A program made the position numbers and the translations under genes. The notes beneath the pieces were generated by a model. That model had not been told where the DNA came from and searched no databases. It was given only the letters and a program-made list of their open reading frames with translations. Shown here piece after piece: positions 1 to 10,184 of a stretch of DNA of 63,683 nucleotides. The stretch is from an uncultured Lachnospiraceae bacterium (GTDB lineage Bacteria > Bacillota > Clostridia > Lachnospirales > Lachnospiraceae). The stretch covers positions 1 to 63,683 of the forward strand of contig CAJUEY010000014.1 in the NCBI GenBank assembly GCA_910585825.1, given 5' to 3'. Positions within the stretch are counted from its first letter, which is position 1. Each line of letters opens with the position of its first letter.

Positions 1-78
1 AAGTATTGATTTATCAAGGCGCAAAACGCATTTTTTATGTGGGAAGTTTGAGTTATGAATTAAAATGAAGGGGGAAAA

Positions 79-3000
79 ATGATGCCACGAAAAAAAATAC
101 AAAGGATAGGAGCCTGGATTCTTACAATTGTACTGATGTTGGGAGCCGTACAGTTTCCGGATGTGCAGGCAGGGGCGGCAGAGGGGAATCTTGCACGAAA
201 CGCGTCAGCGTCTGCCTCCAGCTCGGAAGAAAACTATGGAAGAGGTCCCGACAAATTAAACGACGGTATTTCTGATGCTGCAGGGAACCGGTGGGCCCAG
301 AGCGGAACCGGAGATTCTGCATGGGTGCAGCTGGCATGGAATGAACCCCAGACAATAAAAAGTTTTCGCATTTTCTGGGAGAGGCGGACAGCAGAATCTT
401 ATCAGCTTGAAATTTCCGACGACGGCGCTGCATGGAAGCGTATTTCAGCCATTTTATCTACTCCGGAAAAAACAACGGTGGAAATTAGTTTGGATGAAGC
501 AAGGACGGCAAAATATCTTCGTTTAAATGTAACTTCCATACATGGAGACGCGATAGACGGTATGGCATATCAGTCCATATCCATTCTGGAATTTGAAGTG
601 TACGGAACAGATATTCCGGATCCGGATGCGGAACATGCACAGCAGATTGACGGCTCATTGACAGGAATGGATAAAGTTCTTGCAGATATGGATGCGCCGG
701 TGGTGTCAAGAGGAGATAAAAAAATTGATATGCCCAGGGTAAACGGTGCATCGGTGCGTTTTTGTGCAGATTATGAACAGATTATCGGAGAGGATGGAAC
801 GATTTATACTCCGTTAGAGGATAAGACGGTAAAAGGATTTTATGAAATCACGCTGGAAAATGAACAGGAAATAATCTCTTCCAGCGAATATACGATTCTT
901 GTCCCGGGTGAGTATGAGGAGAAAGGAGAAAATCAAAAACCTGACGTAATACCGTCTCTTCAGGAATGGCATGGAGGAGCGGGAGATTTTATTCTGTCCA
1001 AAACAGGAAGAATAATTGTGGGAAGCCAAACGCTTATAGAGGCGGCAGAGGAATTTGCCAAAGATTATAAAGATATTGCGGGAATGGATATCGCTGTAAT
1101 AAATGGGACAAAATCCGATGCCGGACCGGGGGATTTTTATCTCTCTCTTATTCAGGAGAACACAGGACTTGGAAAAGAAGGATATACAATGGCAGTCGGC
1201 TCTTTTGTTTCCATTGAGGCAGAAGATGCCGTTGGAGCATATTGGGCCACCAGAAGTATTTTACAGATTTTAAAACAAAACCGTGACAGAATTCCCAAAG
1301 GGCTGATCCGAGACTATCCCAAATATGAAGTCCGCAGCTTAAATCTGGATGTGGCAAGAAAGCCTTTTACAATGGATGTATTAGAAGATTTTGTCAAAAA
1401 TATGTCCTGGTATAAATTAAACAGTTTCCAGGTTCATCTAAATGACAATCTGATTTTCCTGGAGGATTATACGAACGGCGTTCCGGACGAAGCGGCAAGA
1501 CAGAATGCAATCGACCATGCATATGCAGGATATCGTCTGGAATCTGACGTAACAAATGATGCGGGTGAATCAGCTTCTTCCGAGGATTTGGTGTACACAA
1601 AAGAGGAATTTGGCCGTTTTATCAAAGAAAGCAGAACCATTGGCGTGGATATTGTGCCGGAAATTGATTTTCCGGCACATGCACTGGCATTTACCAGAGT
1701 GTTTCCTGAATATATGTCAGAGGGATATAATGCTGCGCAGGCGGCATTTGGAAACTACCGATATTTGATTGATGAGCTGGATATTTCAAAGGCAGGCGCG
1801 ATTGATTTTGCAAAAGAAATATGGGCGGATTATTTTGACGGAGAAGATCCGGTGTTTGATTCCGAGACAACGGTTCACATTGGCACAGATGAATTTTTGG
1901 GAGGCGGCGAGGAAAGCGGCGAGGCATTCCGTGTGTTTTCCGATGAATTGATCAAATATGTGCAAATGAAAGGAAGAACAGTTCGTCTGTGGGGTTCATT
2001 GTCGAATAAATCGGGGACAACGGAAGTGACTTCCGAAGGAGTGCAGGCAAATATATGGAGCCGGGATTACGGAACGGCGGCAGATATGTACCGTCTCGGA
2101 TTTGATTTAATCAATACGGCGGATCAATGGCTGTATATGGTGCCGAATGGTTCTGGAAACAGAGGCGCATACGGAGATTATCTGGATATTGAAAATATCT
2201 ATGAAAACTGGGCGGTAAATTCTATGTTTGGTTATACGGTGCCTGCCGGAGATGATCAGATGCTTGGCGCATGTTTTGCAATCTGGCACGACAACATTGA
2301 TACAAGAGCCAACGGTTACTCCCAGTACGATGCACTGCTCCGCTATATCGATACAGCTCCTGTGTTCTCTGAAAAATTATGGGGAGACGCATCTGAACAA
2401 TGCGAATATGAAACATTTGCTCAAAAAGCAGCGGCGACAGGAATTGCGCCAAATACTGTGCTTGGAGCAGAAAATAATTATGTGACCGGTACAATTGCAG
2501 AGTATACGTTTGAAGAAACGCCAAATCAGGACAACAGCCCCAATCAGCATCATCTGGCAACGATAAAAAATGCATCCGTTACAGGTACAGGCAGGGAAGA
2601 TGCAGATGATGGCAAAGCGCTGCAGCTTACCGGAGGGGAAAGCTATGCAGAAACTCCGTTGGATATGTTGGAGCCGGGATCTGTTCTGACCCTGAAAGTG
2701 AAATTGGATTCCGATGCAGATACACAAACGAGTGAGCAGATTCTTTGTGAATCTAAAGAGGCATTTGGGACAGATCGTATAGAAAAACTGGATGTTGCAG
2801 ACCGAAATTATGCTATAAAAGCATCTGTCAATTACAGCGGCAAGGTGGGCTTTTCCAGAGAAGGCTATGGCTATATGTTTGATTATACTTTACCAAAGGG
2901 AGAATGGACAGAGCTTGCGTTTCACAGTGGAGCAAATGGACAGGCAGCTTTATATGTAAACGGAACTCTGGTAGACGGCGATCCGGATTTATATTATAAA

Positions 3001-4011
3001 AACCATCCGGAGACGAAGAAAAAAGGAATGGATACGCTGCTGATTCCATTCGGACGCATCGGCAGCAAGACAGATAGTTTCCAGGGGCAGATTGCATGGG
3101 CGGCGCTTACCGGTACAAGAAAGAGTTCGGAAGATCATACAATTTCAAAAGCGGATTTGAATGAAAAGCTGGAAGTATATAAAAATATGACGGCAGACAA
3201 ATATACAGATGCAAGCTGGAATGCGTACGAAAAGGCACATCAGGCCGCGCAGCTGGTTTTGGATTTTGCAGACAGTACAAATGCGGATGTTTCTTATGCA
3301 TGGGAGCAGCTCAAAAAAGCGGAAGATGCGTTAGAAGAAAAACCTGCTGTATATCTGCAGTCGGCAGAGCTTTCTGCAGCAATCAAAAGGGCAAAAGCAA
3401 TGCTGAAAAACACGGCGTGGTATACGAAAGAATCAGTTGACGCATTAAAAGCAGCTGTTTTGGCAGCAGCAGAAGTTCTTGAAAAAACAGATGCAGGATT
3501 AAATGAAATTACACATGCAGTGGAAATGTTAAACGGAATCTCCTTGAAGAAGAAAGAAGAGCCGGGATCAGATTTAGACAAAGAAAGCATAAAAGATGGG
3601 GATTTCTTTGAATCTGACGGAATGAAATATCAGGTAGTAAATGCAGTTTTGGGTACTGTAAAGCTGGTAAAAGGAAAAGATACTGCAAATATTACTGTTT
3701 ATACGGTTTCTTATAAAGAAAAACAATATAAAGTCACAGAAATTTCTGCAAGAGCATTTGAAAACTGTAAGAAAAAATTGAAAAAAGCGGTCATAGGGGC
3801 AAGCGTAGAAAGGATTGGCGGGAACGCCTTCAAAGGCTGTAAGAAACTTAAAACAGTTACGGTAAAGGGCAAATCCAAATTAATGAAGGTAGGTTCCGGC
3901 GCTTTCAAGAAAACTTCATCAAAAATTCAGATTAAGCTGCCGAAGAACTTAAAGAATCATAAAAAACTTAAGAAACAAATTAAAAAAGCGGGAATTTCAA
4001 AAATAAAATAG
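79..4011 (+). CDS. Secreted multidomain GH20 beta-N-acetylhexosaminidase (copy 1)
   Basis: This 1310-residue secreted enzyme should remove terminal N-acetylhexosamine from mucin or other host glycans. The order is signal peptide (about 1-34), F5/8-type discoidin sugar-binding domain (about 38-175), linker domain, GH20 N-terminal domain (about 290-405), GH20 catalytic barrel (about 410-780) with the diagnostic HIGTDEF motif (Asp604-Glu605), a LamG-like beta-sandwich (about 810-1010), two FIVAR-like helical repeats (about 1035-1190) and a Lys-rich BspA-type LRR end. There is no LPXTG anchor, so retention probably relies on the basic tail. Starts at 79 and 82 are both possible after an AAGGGGGA ribosome site. 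Its neighbour at 4613 is a paralogue with the same architecture. Family assignment is firm; the exact linkage cleaved (hexosaminidase or lacto-N-biosidase) cannot be told from sequence alone. Confidence 0.93.
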   Translation: MMPRKKIQRIGAWILTIVLMLGAVQFPDVQAGAAEGNLARNASASASSSEENYGRGPDKLNDGISDAAGNRWAQSGTGDSAWVQLAWNEPQTIKSFRIFWERRTAESYQLEISDDGAAWKRISAILSTPEKTTVEISLDEARTAKYLRLNVTSIHGDAIDGMAYQSISILEFEVYGTDIPDPDAEHAQQIDGSLTGMDKVLADMDAPVVSRGDKKIDMPRVNGASVRFCADYEQIIGEDGTIYTPLEDKTVKGFYEITLENEQEIISSSEYTILVPGEYEEKGENQKPDVIPSLQEWHGGAGDFILSKTGRIIVGSQTLIEAAEEFAKDYKDIAGMDIAVINGTKSDAGPGDFYLSLIQENTGLGKEGYTMAVGSFVSIEAEDAVGAYWATRSILQILKQNRDRIPKGLIRDYPKYEVRSLNLDVARKPFTMDVLEDFVKNMSWYKLNSFQVHLNDNLIFLEDYTNGVPDEAARQNAIDHAYAGYRLESDVTNDAGESASSEDLVYTKEEFGRFIKESRTIGVDIVPEIDFPAHALAFTRVFPEYMSEGYNAAQAAFGNYRYLIDELDISKAGAIDFAKEIWADYFDGEDPVFDSETTVHIGTDEFLGGGEESGEAFRVFSDELIKYVQMKGRTVRLWGSLSNKSGTTEVTSEGVQANIWSRDYGTAADMYRLGFDLINTADQWLYMVPNGSGNRGAYGDYLDIENIYENWAVNSMFGYTVPAGDDQMLGACFAIWHDNIDTRANGYSQYDALLRYIDTAPVFSEKLWGDASEQCEYETFAQKAAATGIAPNTVLGAENNYVTGTIAEYTFEETPNQDNSPNQHHLATIKNASVTGTGREDADDGKALQLTGGESYAETPLDMLEPGSVLTLKVKLDSDADTQTSEQILCESKEAFGTDRIEKLDVADRNYAIKASVNYSGKVGFSREGYGYMFDYTLPKGEWTELAFHSGANGQAALYVNGTLVDGDPDLYYKNHPETKKKGMDTLLIPFGRIGSKTDSFQGQIAWAALTGTRKSSEDHTISKADLNEKLEVYKNMTADKYTDASWNAYEKAHQAAQLVLDFADSTNADVSYAWEQLKKAEDALEEKPAVYLQSAELSAAIKRAKAMLKNTAWYTKESVDALKAAVLAAAEVLEKTDAGLNEITHAVEMLNGISLKKKEEPGSDLDKESIKDGDFFESDGMKYQVVNAVLGTVKLVKGKDTANITVYTVSYKEKQYKVTEISARAFENCKKKLKKAVIGASVERIGGNAFKGCKKLKTVTVKGKSKLMKVGSGAFKKTSSKIQIKLPKNLKNHKKLKKQIKKAGISKIK

Positions 4012-4021
4012 GAATTTAGAT

Positions 4022-4061
4022 AAAAAGTCTGGAAAAGTAGAAACTCCAGGCTTTTTATTTT
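4022..4061 (+). terminator. Rho-independent terminator after GH20 copy 1
   Basis: A 10-bp stem (AAAAGTCTGG with CCAGGCTTTT, one G-T pair) is followed by a T-rich run, 11 bases past the GH20 stop codon. Confidence 0.8.
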
Positions 4062-4545
4062 AGCATTTTGACAAATGATTTTTGGGGTATTCCAGATTTC
4101 ATATAGTATTTTGTGAATAATCATTGAAAAAGGGTGCGAGAAACTGTATAATTAATATAATATTCGTTGTAGTGTGTATGAAAATTCCTTTCCGCTATCT
4201 GTGTTCCCGTTTTGCAGCTTATTTGCATCCAATTCGGTTAATGCAGTCCGCTGCGATTCCTTTATTTGGCACAAATCTTCCGCAAATCAGAAAGCACATC
4301 CGAAAAAAGCAATTTTCAAACAAGCGCTAGAAAACGGATGAGAGGGGGATATATTTTATGTATCATAAAAATTTGAAAAGGGCGACGGCAAAATCTCAAT
4401 GCCGGAAGATCTTCCGGAAGGAGCGCAGGTTCGGTATTCTCGGGATTTTTCATATATGCCGCAGCAGTGTATGGTATTTGCGTTAGAATATTTGCACAAA
4501 AAAATCGTTGTTTTGCTTTTTCATATGTGAGATTTTGAATATTAG
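4062..4545. other. Gene-poor spacer with decayed coding remnants and a repeat end
   Basis: I see no convincing intact gene here. A short open stretch around 4385-4530 encodes a plausible soluble-protein fragment (reading MPEDLPEGAQVRY...) but lacks a supported start and has no partner, so it may be a gene remnant. Near 4306-4329 is a sequence closely matching one arm of the perfect inverted repeat at 27402-27463, and a weaker match to the other arm lies near 4162-4177. The stretch therefore probably holds a roughly 170-bp inverted-repeat-bounded insertion or its relic. Confidence 0.4.
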
Positions 4546-4574
4546 TTGAAAAGATGACACAATACATGTATAAT
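4546..4574 (+). promoter_or_regulatory. Predicted sigma-A promoter for GH20 copy 2
   Basis: TTGAAA at 4546-4551 and TATAAT at 4569-4574 are spaced 17 bp apart, about 40 bp upstream of the GH20 start. Confidence 0.7.
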
Positions 4575-4612
4575 AATATACAGTTCATTAAAAGAAAGGA
4601 GAAAATTATTTG

Positions 4613-7600
4613 ATGTTATGTAAAAAATTAAAGAAGGCGGGAGCGTGGCTTTTGACCTTTGCTCTTGTTCTGGGAACGTTATCGTTTTCAGGGGTGAAAG
4701 CCGAGGAAACAGGCACGGACGATCTGAATTTGGCTTTGAATGCGACGCCGACTGCGTCGAATTCCGAATCCGGAAATGGGATTGAGAGAATTAATGACGG
4801 CAATGAAGACACAAGGTGGGCGCATAATCAGGCATCATCTGCATGGGTACAGTATACATGGGATCAGGCGCAGACGATGAAATCTTTTTATATCTTATGG
4901 GAGAGAAGAACCGCACAGGCGCTTTCTCTTGAAATTTCAGATGATGGCGAAAACTGGACTCCTGTATACAGCAGGGAGGAAATTCCGAAATCTCTGAAGG
5001 ATGAGATTGTATTGGAAGAGCCTGTAACTGCAAAATATCTGAAGCTGAATGTTACTTCTATCAACGATACTGATCCTGAAACCTCTACAACATGGCGGGC
5101 AGTTTCTATCTGGGAGTTTGAAGTTTATGAAGGTGAGAGGCCGGATAACAGAACAGAAGTGGAAAAAGTGGCGGATTCTATTGCTGCACCTGGTGAGATT
5201 GCCGCAGGTGCTGAAAAGATTCCAATGCCGGAAAATCTTTCAGATGGTATGACGGCATTTTTTTACGCTGACTACAAAGAGGTTGTAGATGAAGACGGCG
5301 CCATTTATACACCTCTTGAGGATAAGGCAGTAAAAGGATTTTATGAGATTACTGCGGCAGATGGCTCCACTGCAAGAACAAGTGAATTTATCATTACAAT
5401 CCCGGGGCAGTATACAAGTGATGAAAACGCGAATGCAAAACCCGCGGTAATTCCGGAGCTTCAGGAATGGCATGGCGGAACAGGCAATTTTATTGCAAAG
5501 GATGACAGCAAAATTGTAATCGGAAACGATGCTCTTAAAGATGTAGCAGATGCATTTGCCGAAGACTACAAAGATATTACGGGAATGGAAATCAGCGTAG
5601 TTTCGGGAAACTGGTCAGATGCCAGAATGGGAGATTTTTATCTGGGGCTGACTTCAGATCAAAATGGTCTTGGAAAAGAAGGATATACGATTTCTGTGAA
5701 TCATTCTGTAATTGCTGAAGCAGAGGAATCTGTCGGCGCATACTGGGCGACCAGAACAATCCTTCAGATTTTAAAACAGACAAACGGCAGTATTCCCAAA
5801 GGTCTTGTCAGAGATTATCCCAAATACGAAGTCCGGGGATTCAGCCTTGACGTAGGAAGAAAACCGATTTCATTAGATGCCTTGTATCAGTTTGCAAAAA
5901 ATATGTCCTGGTATAAGATGAACAGCTTTCAGGTGCATTTAAGTGATAATCTGATTTTCCAGGAGGATTATGCTACACTGCAGCAGGCGATAGAGGAAGC
6001 TTATGCGGGATTCCGTTTGGAATCAGATGTATTAAATGATGAGGGCAACTCGGCAACCTCTACGGATTTATTTTATACAAAAGATGAATTTCGTGAATTT
6101 ATCCAGCAAAGCAGAGTAATCGGTGTGGATATTGTTCCTGAGCTCGATATGCCGGCGCATGCGTTGCCCTTTACAAGAGCTTTTCCGCAATTTATGACAG
6201 CGAAAACCGGCGGCAGTCATTCCTATCTGATAGAAGAACTGGATTTGACAAAGATGAATGAAGTTATTCCATGGGCGCAAAGTATTTGGAACGATTATTT
6301 TGAAGGACCGAATCCTGTATTTGATGAAGAAATGACGGTTCATATCGGAACAGACGAATACCATGGAGTAGATGGTCAGGAAGGAAAAGAATTATTCCGT
6401 GAATTTTCGGATAAAATGATCAAGTTTGTACAGGGAACCGGGAGAAATGTTCGTATGTGGGGCTCTTTGTCCAATAAAACCGGTACGACTCCTGTTACAG
6501 TGGATGATGTTCAGCTCAACATCTGGAATACAAGCTACTCTGTGCCGAAAGATATGCATGAGCTGGGATATGATATGATTAATACATTGGACGGCAGCCT
6601 TTACATGGTTCCAAATGGCAACAAAAACAGGGGCGGCTATGGAGATTATCTGAATACATCGTATCTTTATAACAATTGGCAGGCAAATACATTTAGCAGC
6701 TATACGATGCCGGCTGGAGATGATCAGATGCTGGGTGCATGTTTTGCCGTATGGCATGATAATATTGACACCCGCGCAAACGGAATCTCCCAGTACGATT
6801 CTTTTGATCGTTTCTTCGATGCGCTTCCGATGTTTAGTGCAAAGACATGGGGAGATGCAAAAGACAGAAATTATACGGATTTTACTTCTTTAATTACTGA
6901 AACAGGAACAGCTCCGAATACAAATATGTATGCAGAAGTGGATTTTGCAACGAATACAGTAGCCGACTGGACGTTTGACGATACAATTACGGCAGATGCC
7001 AGCGTAAATAAAAATGATCTGACAGAAGTGAAAAATGCAGAGCAGGTAAATGCCGAAAACGGCAAGGCGATTTCTCTGAAAGGAGGAGAAAGCTATGCAG
7101 AGACTCCGTTAGATCAGGTGGGATCAGATGCTGTAATTACCATGAAAGTAAAAATGAATGCAGATGCAGACACAACAGAAAGCGAGCAGATTCTCTGTGA
7201 ATCAAAAGAGTCTTTTGGAAACATCGGAACTTATGCATTGAAAGCATCTGTAAAACAAACTGGCAAGGTAGGATTTTCAAGAGAAGGATATACATATTCA
7301 TTTGATTATACACTTCCAAAAGGCGATTGGGTAGAACTGGCATTCCATAGTGGACAGGACACAGTGGCATTATATGTGGACGGTCGGCCTGTGGATGATA
7401 ATCCGGGGATCTATTATGACAATCATCCTGATGAGGAAAGAAGCTCCATTATAGCATCAAGAGGGACTACAAAAATATCTACAATGATGGTTCCAATCGG
7501 ACGTATTGGAAGTAAAACAGAGAGTTTTGAAGGACAGATTGATTTTGTAACCATTGGCGGATCAAAAGAAATTACAGATTCTACGGTTGCTTCTCAGACG

Positions 7601-8680
7601 CTTCAGGCAGAAGTGGCGAAGTATCCGGATTCTGCGGCAGCATCCTATACAGATATGAGCTGGAATGCGCTTGTAAAGGCGCGTGATAAAGCTTCTGAAG
7701 TTCTTAGTCATGCAGGCAGCACAGACGAAGATTATACATATGCATACGAAGAATTACAGAATGCAGCTGCAAACCTGAAACAAAAACCGGAAGGTTATGA
7801 TCAGGAGGCAGAGGATTCCGATCAATTTTCCGATGATTTGCAGCAAACACTGGATACGATCAACAAATATTTAGAGAATACAGATTCCTATACAGAAGAG
7901 ACGGCCGCAAAGTTACAATCTGTTCTTTCTTCTGTAAAAAATCAGATTCTTCAGAATCCAAATGCCACACAAGAAGATTTGTCTGCGGCTTTGGCAGATG
8001 CAGTTAAGAATGCCGGAATCATTGTGCAGATGGATGAAAAAAGCAGGGAATTGCAAAACGAGGTTACAGCAGCAGAATCAAAACTTCAGAATACAGCAGG
8101 ATTTACAAAAGAATCTGTAGCCGCACTACAAAGCGCTGTGGATGCAGCAAAGAAAGTTCTTGCAAAAGAGGATGCAACGCTTGACGAGATAACGAAGGCT
8201 CTTACAGATTTACAGGGTAAAACACTGGTAAAAGACGCCTCCAAATCAGATCCTGTAATAAAAGACAACGATCCGTTTGAAGTAGACGGAATAAAATATC
8301 AGGTAGTAAGTGCATCTGCTTTGACGGCTAAACTGATCAAAGGAAAAGATATAGCCAAAGTAACCGTCGACACGGTGCCTTACGGTGGAAAGACCTATAA
8401 AATTGTGGAGATCGGCGACGCGGCATTTAGCGGCTGCAAGAAAAAACTGAAAAAAGTGACGATCGGCGCAAATGTAGCGGTAATTGGCAAGAATGCCTTC
8501 AAAGGCTGTAAAAAACTGGCATCGGTTACCGTAAAGAAAAATTCTAAATTAACAAAAGTAGGCGGCGGAGCATTTAAGAAGACTTCTTCTAAAATTAAGA
8601 TCAGCCTGCCGAAGAACTTAAAGAAAAATAAGAAACTGAAGAAACAGCTGAAAAAAGCAGGCATTAAGAAAGGCCTGTAG
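4613..8680 (+). CDS. Secreted multidomain GH20 beta-N-acetylhexosaminidase (copy 2)
   Basis: This is a paralogue of the preceding gene, 1355 residues from the ATG at 4613. A TTG at 4610 is also possible, but the AAGGAGA ribosome site at 4597-4603 is better spaced for the ATG. The domain order matches copy 1: signal peptide, discoidin domain, GH20 N-terminal domain, GH20 barrel with HIGTDEY (Asp581-Glu582), LamG-like domain, FIVAR-type helical repeats and Lys-rich LRR tail. It carries one additional helical repeat (around residues 1065-1140), which copy 1 lacks. The pair has diverged throughout, so the duplication is old and substrates may differ. A separate promoter and terminators flank each copy, so they are independent transcription units. 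Confidence 0.93.
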   Translation: MLCKKLKKAGAWLLTFALVLGTLSFSGVKAEETGTDDLNLALNATPTASNSESGNGIERINDGNEDTRWAHNQASSAWVQYTWDQAQTMKSFYILWERRTAQALSLEISDDGENWTPVYSREEIPKSLKDEIVLEEPVTAKYLKLNVTSINDTDPETSTTWRAVSIWEFEVYEGERPDNRTEVEKVADSIAAPGEIAAGAEKIPMPENLSDGMTAFFYADYKEVVDEDGAIYTPLEDKAVKGFYEITAADGSTARTSEFIITIPGQYTSDENANAKPAVIPELQEWHGGTGNFIAKDDSKIVIGNDALKDVADAFAEDYKDITGMEISVVSGNWSDARMGDFYLGLTSDQNGLGKEGYTISVNHSVIAEAEESVGAYWATRTILQILKQTNGSIPKGLVRDYPKYEVRGFSLDVGRKPISLDALYQFAKNMSWYKMNSFQVHLSDNLIFQEDYATLQQAIEEAYAGFRLESDVLNDEGNSATSTDLFYTKDEFREFIQQSRVIGVDIVPELDMPAHALPFTRAFPQFMTAKTGGSHSYLIEELDLTKMNEVIPWAQSIWNDYFEGPNPVFDEEMTVHIGTDEYHGVDGQEGKELFREFSDKMIKFVQGTGRNVRMWGSLSNKTGTTPVTVDDVQLNIWNTSYSVPKDMHELGYDMINTLDGSLYMVPNGNKNRGGYGDYLNTSYLYNNWQANTFSSYTMPAGDDQMLGACFAVWHDNIDTRANGISQYDSFDRFFDALPMFSAKTWGDAKDRNYTDFTSLITETGTAPNTNMYAEVDFATNTVADWTFDDTITADASVNKNDLTEVKNAEQVNAENGKAISLKGGESYAETPLDQVGSDAVITMKVKMNADADTTESEQILCESKESFGNIGTYALKASVKQTGKVGFSREGYTYSFDYTLPKGDWVELAFHSGQDTVALYVDGRPVDDNPGIYYDNHPDEERSSIIASRGTTKISTMMVPIGRIGSKTESFEGQIDFVTIGGSKEITDSTVASQTLQAEVAKYPDSAAASYTDMSWNALVKARDKASEVLSHAGSTDEDYTYAYEELQNAAANLKQKPEGYDQEAEDSDQFSDDLQQTLDTINKYLENTDSYTEETAAKLQSVLSSVKNQILQNPNATQEDLSAALADAVKNAGIIVQMDEKSRELQNEVTAAESKLQNTAGFTKESVAALQSAVDAAKKVLAKEDATLDEITKALTDLQGKTLVKDASKSDPVIKDNDPFEVDGIKYQVVSASALTAKLIKGKDIAKVTVDTVPYGGKTYKIVEIGDAAFSGCKKKLKKVTIGANVAVIGKNAFKGCKKLASVTVKKNSKLTKVGGGAFKKTSSKIKISLPKNLKKNKKLKKQLKKAGIKKGL

Positions 8681-8695
8681 AAAGCGAAAGACAGA

Positions 8696-8731
8696 AACAT
8701 CCCGGAGCAATCTGTGTCCGGGATGTTTGTT
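8696..8731 (+). terminator. Terminator after GH20 copy 2
   Basis: A perfect 10-bp stem (AACATCCCGG with CCGGGATGTT) with a 12-base loop lies 15 bases past the stop codon. The following T-tract is weak, so termination may be partial. Confidence 0.65.
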
Positions 8732-8799
8732 GCTGTTCACGCCCATGGTGTTCACAGTAACGGATGTTTCACTTTGTATACACCTCAAAAAAATAGTAG

Positions 8800-8828
8800 T
8801 TGCATTTTTATTGTCCCTGTGTTACTAT
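8800..8828 (+). promoter_or_regulatory. Predicted promoter of the pheST T-box leader
   Basis: TTGCAT at 8800-8805 and TACTAT at 8823-8828 have a 17-bp spacer and lie directly upstream of the T-box leader. Confidence 0.6.
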
Positions 8829-8867
8829 TCTATAAATGGTTTTAAGCATGGAATTTTAATAGAAACA

Positions 8868-9115
8868 AATGCAGTGAAGGTGTTTTGTAAGTCATATCAC
8901 ACTTTTCAGAGAGAAGAAGTCATCGGCTGCAAGCTTCTTTAAGTAAAGATTTGACCGAACGTTCCCACCGGAGCAGTATGGGTGAATTATTTCAGTAGTC
9001 CATAACGTTTTGTGCACGTTACGCATAGAATGAGCGCCTGAGAAGTCGTTTCTTGGGAATCAGGGTGGTATCACGGAGTTATTCGTCCCTAGGAGGGGAG
9101 GAATAACTCCTTTTT
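8868..9115 (+). promoter_or_regulatory. T-box riboswitch, tRNA-Phe responsive, ahead of pheS
   Basis: The leader carries a stem I with a CAGAGAG box near 8907, a candidate UUC (Phe) specifier at 8962-8964, and a T-box sequence AGGGTGGTATCACGG at 9062-9076. The TGGT bulge would pair with the ACCA end of uncharged tRNA-Phe. It ends in a perfect 10-bp terminator (GGAGTTATTC at 9075-9084 with GAATAACTCC at 9101-9110, then five T). Uncharged tRNA-Phe should favour antitermination and raise PheST synthesis. The T-box departs from the usual ACCGCG ending (here ATCACG). The 5' limit is approximate. Confidence 0.9.
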
Positions 9116-9145
9116 GCTGCGATATATCAGGAAGGGAGAATTAGA

Positions 9146-10165
9146 ATGAAGGAAAAATTGCAAAAAATCAAAGAAGAAGCAATCAAAAGCATTGAACAGT
9201 CTGAAGACCTCTCAAAGCTGAATGATGTTCGGGTTGCCATTTTGGGCAAAAAAGGAGAACTGACAGCCGTATTAAAAAGTATGAAGGACATTCTGCCGAA
9301 AGACAGACCGGCATTCGGACAGCTGGTAAATGAAGTGAGATCGGAGATTGAAACGAAGTTAGAAGATGCCAAAGCGGCTTTGGAAGCCAAAGAACTGGAA
9401 CTTCGGCTGCAGCATGAAGTAATTGACGTAACGCTTCCTGCAAAGAAAAACAAGGTCGGGCACGGACATCCCAATACCATTGCGTTGGAAGAAGTAGAGC
9501 GTATTTTTATCGGCATGGGTTATGAAGTTGTGGAAGGTCCGGAAGTAGAACTGGATTATTATAATTTTGAAGCTTTAAACATTCCGGCGAATCATCCGGC
9601 AAAAGACGAGCAGGATACGTTTTACATCAATGATGAAATCGTCCTCCGGACACAGACTTCTCCGGTTCAGGTGCGGGAGATGGAAAAAGGAAAGCTGCCG
9701 ATTCGTGTCATTGCACCGGGAAGGGTATTCCGTTCGGACGAAGTGGATGCGACGCATTCCCCTTCATTCCATCAGATTGAAGGGCTTGTTATTGACAAGC
9801 ATATTACATTTGCGGATTTGAAAGGAACCTTGCAGGAGTTTGCAAAAGAATTATTCGGAGAAGACACAAAAGTGAAGTTCCGTCCCCACCATTTCCCATT
9901 TACAGAACCCAGCGCGGAAGTGGATGTGACCTGCTTTAAATGCGGCGGTAAGGGATGCCGGTTCTGCAAAGGCAGCGGCTGGATTGAGATTTTAGGCTGC
10001 GGTATGGTGCATCCGAGAGTGCTCCGCATGAGCGGCATCAATCCGGAGGAATATTCCGGTTTTGCGTTTGGCGTTGGTTTGGAAAGAATTGCATTGCTGA
10101 AATACGAAATTGATGATATGCGTCTGCTTTATGAAAATGACGACAGATTCTTAAAACAGTTTTAG
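9146..10165 (+). CDS. pheS: Phenylalanine-tRNA ligase alpha subunit
   Basis: This is the 339-residue catalytic alpha subunit of the alpha2-beta2 enzyme that charges tRNA-Phe in the cytoplasm. An N-terminal coiled coil (about 1-85) contacts tRNA, and class II synthetase motifs follow: motif 2 around FRSDEVDATHSPSFHQIEG and motif 3 around GVGLERIALL. Length is typical. The insert with CFKCGGKGCRFCKGSGW, a Cys-rich zinc-type loop, is found in many Firmicutes PheS proteins. It is the first gene after the T-box leader and is followed by pheT after 19 bases. Confidence 0.98.
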   Translation: MKEKLQKIKEEAIKSIEQSEDLSKLNDVRVAILGKKGELTAVLKSMKDILPKDRPAFGQLVNEVRSEIETKLEDAKAALEAKELELRLQHEVIDVTLPAKKNKVGHGHPNTIALEEVERIFIGMGYEVVEGPEVELDYYNFEALNIPANHPAKDEQDTFYINDEIVLRTQTSPVQVREMEKGKLPIRVIAPGRVFRSDEVDATHSPSFHQIEGLVIDKHITFADLKGTLQEFAKELFGEDTKVKFRPHHFPFTEPSAEVDVTCFKCGGKGCRFCKGSGWIEILGCGMVHPRVLRMSGINPEEYSGFAFGVGLERIALLKYEIDDMRLLYENDDRFLKQF

Positions 10166-10184
10166 AACAGGGAGGGGTTAGATC

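Noticed and set aside
4124..4330. 68-codon frame in the spacer between the GH20 genes
   Set aside because: It starts at a TTG without a ribosome site, is overlapped by an inverted-repeat family sequence at its end, and shows no protein-like pattern.
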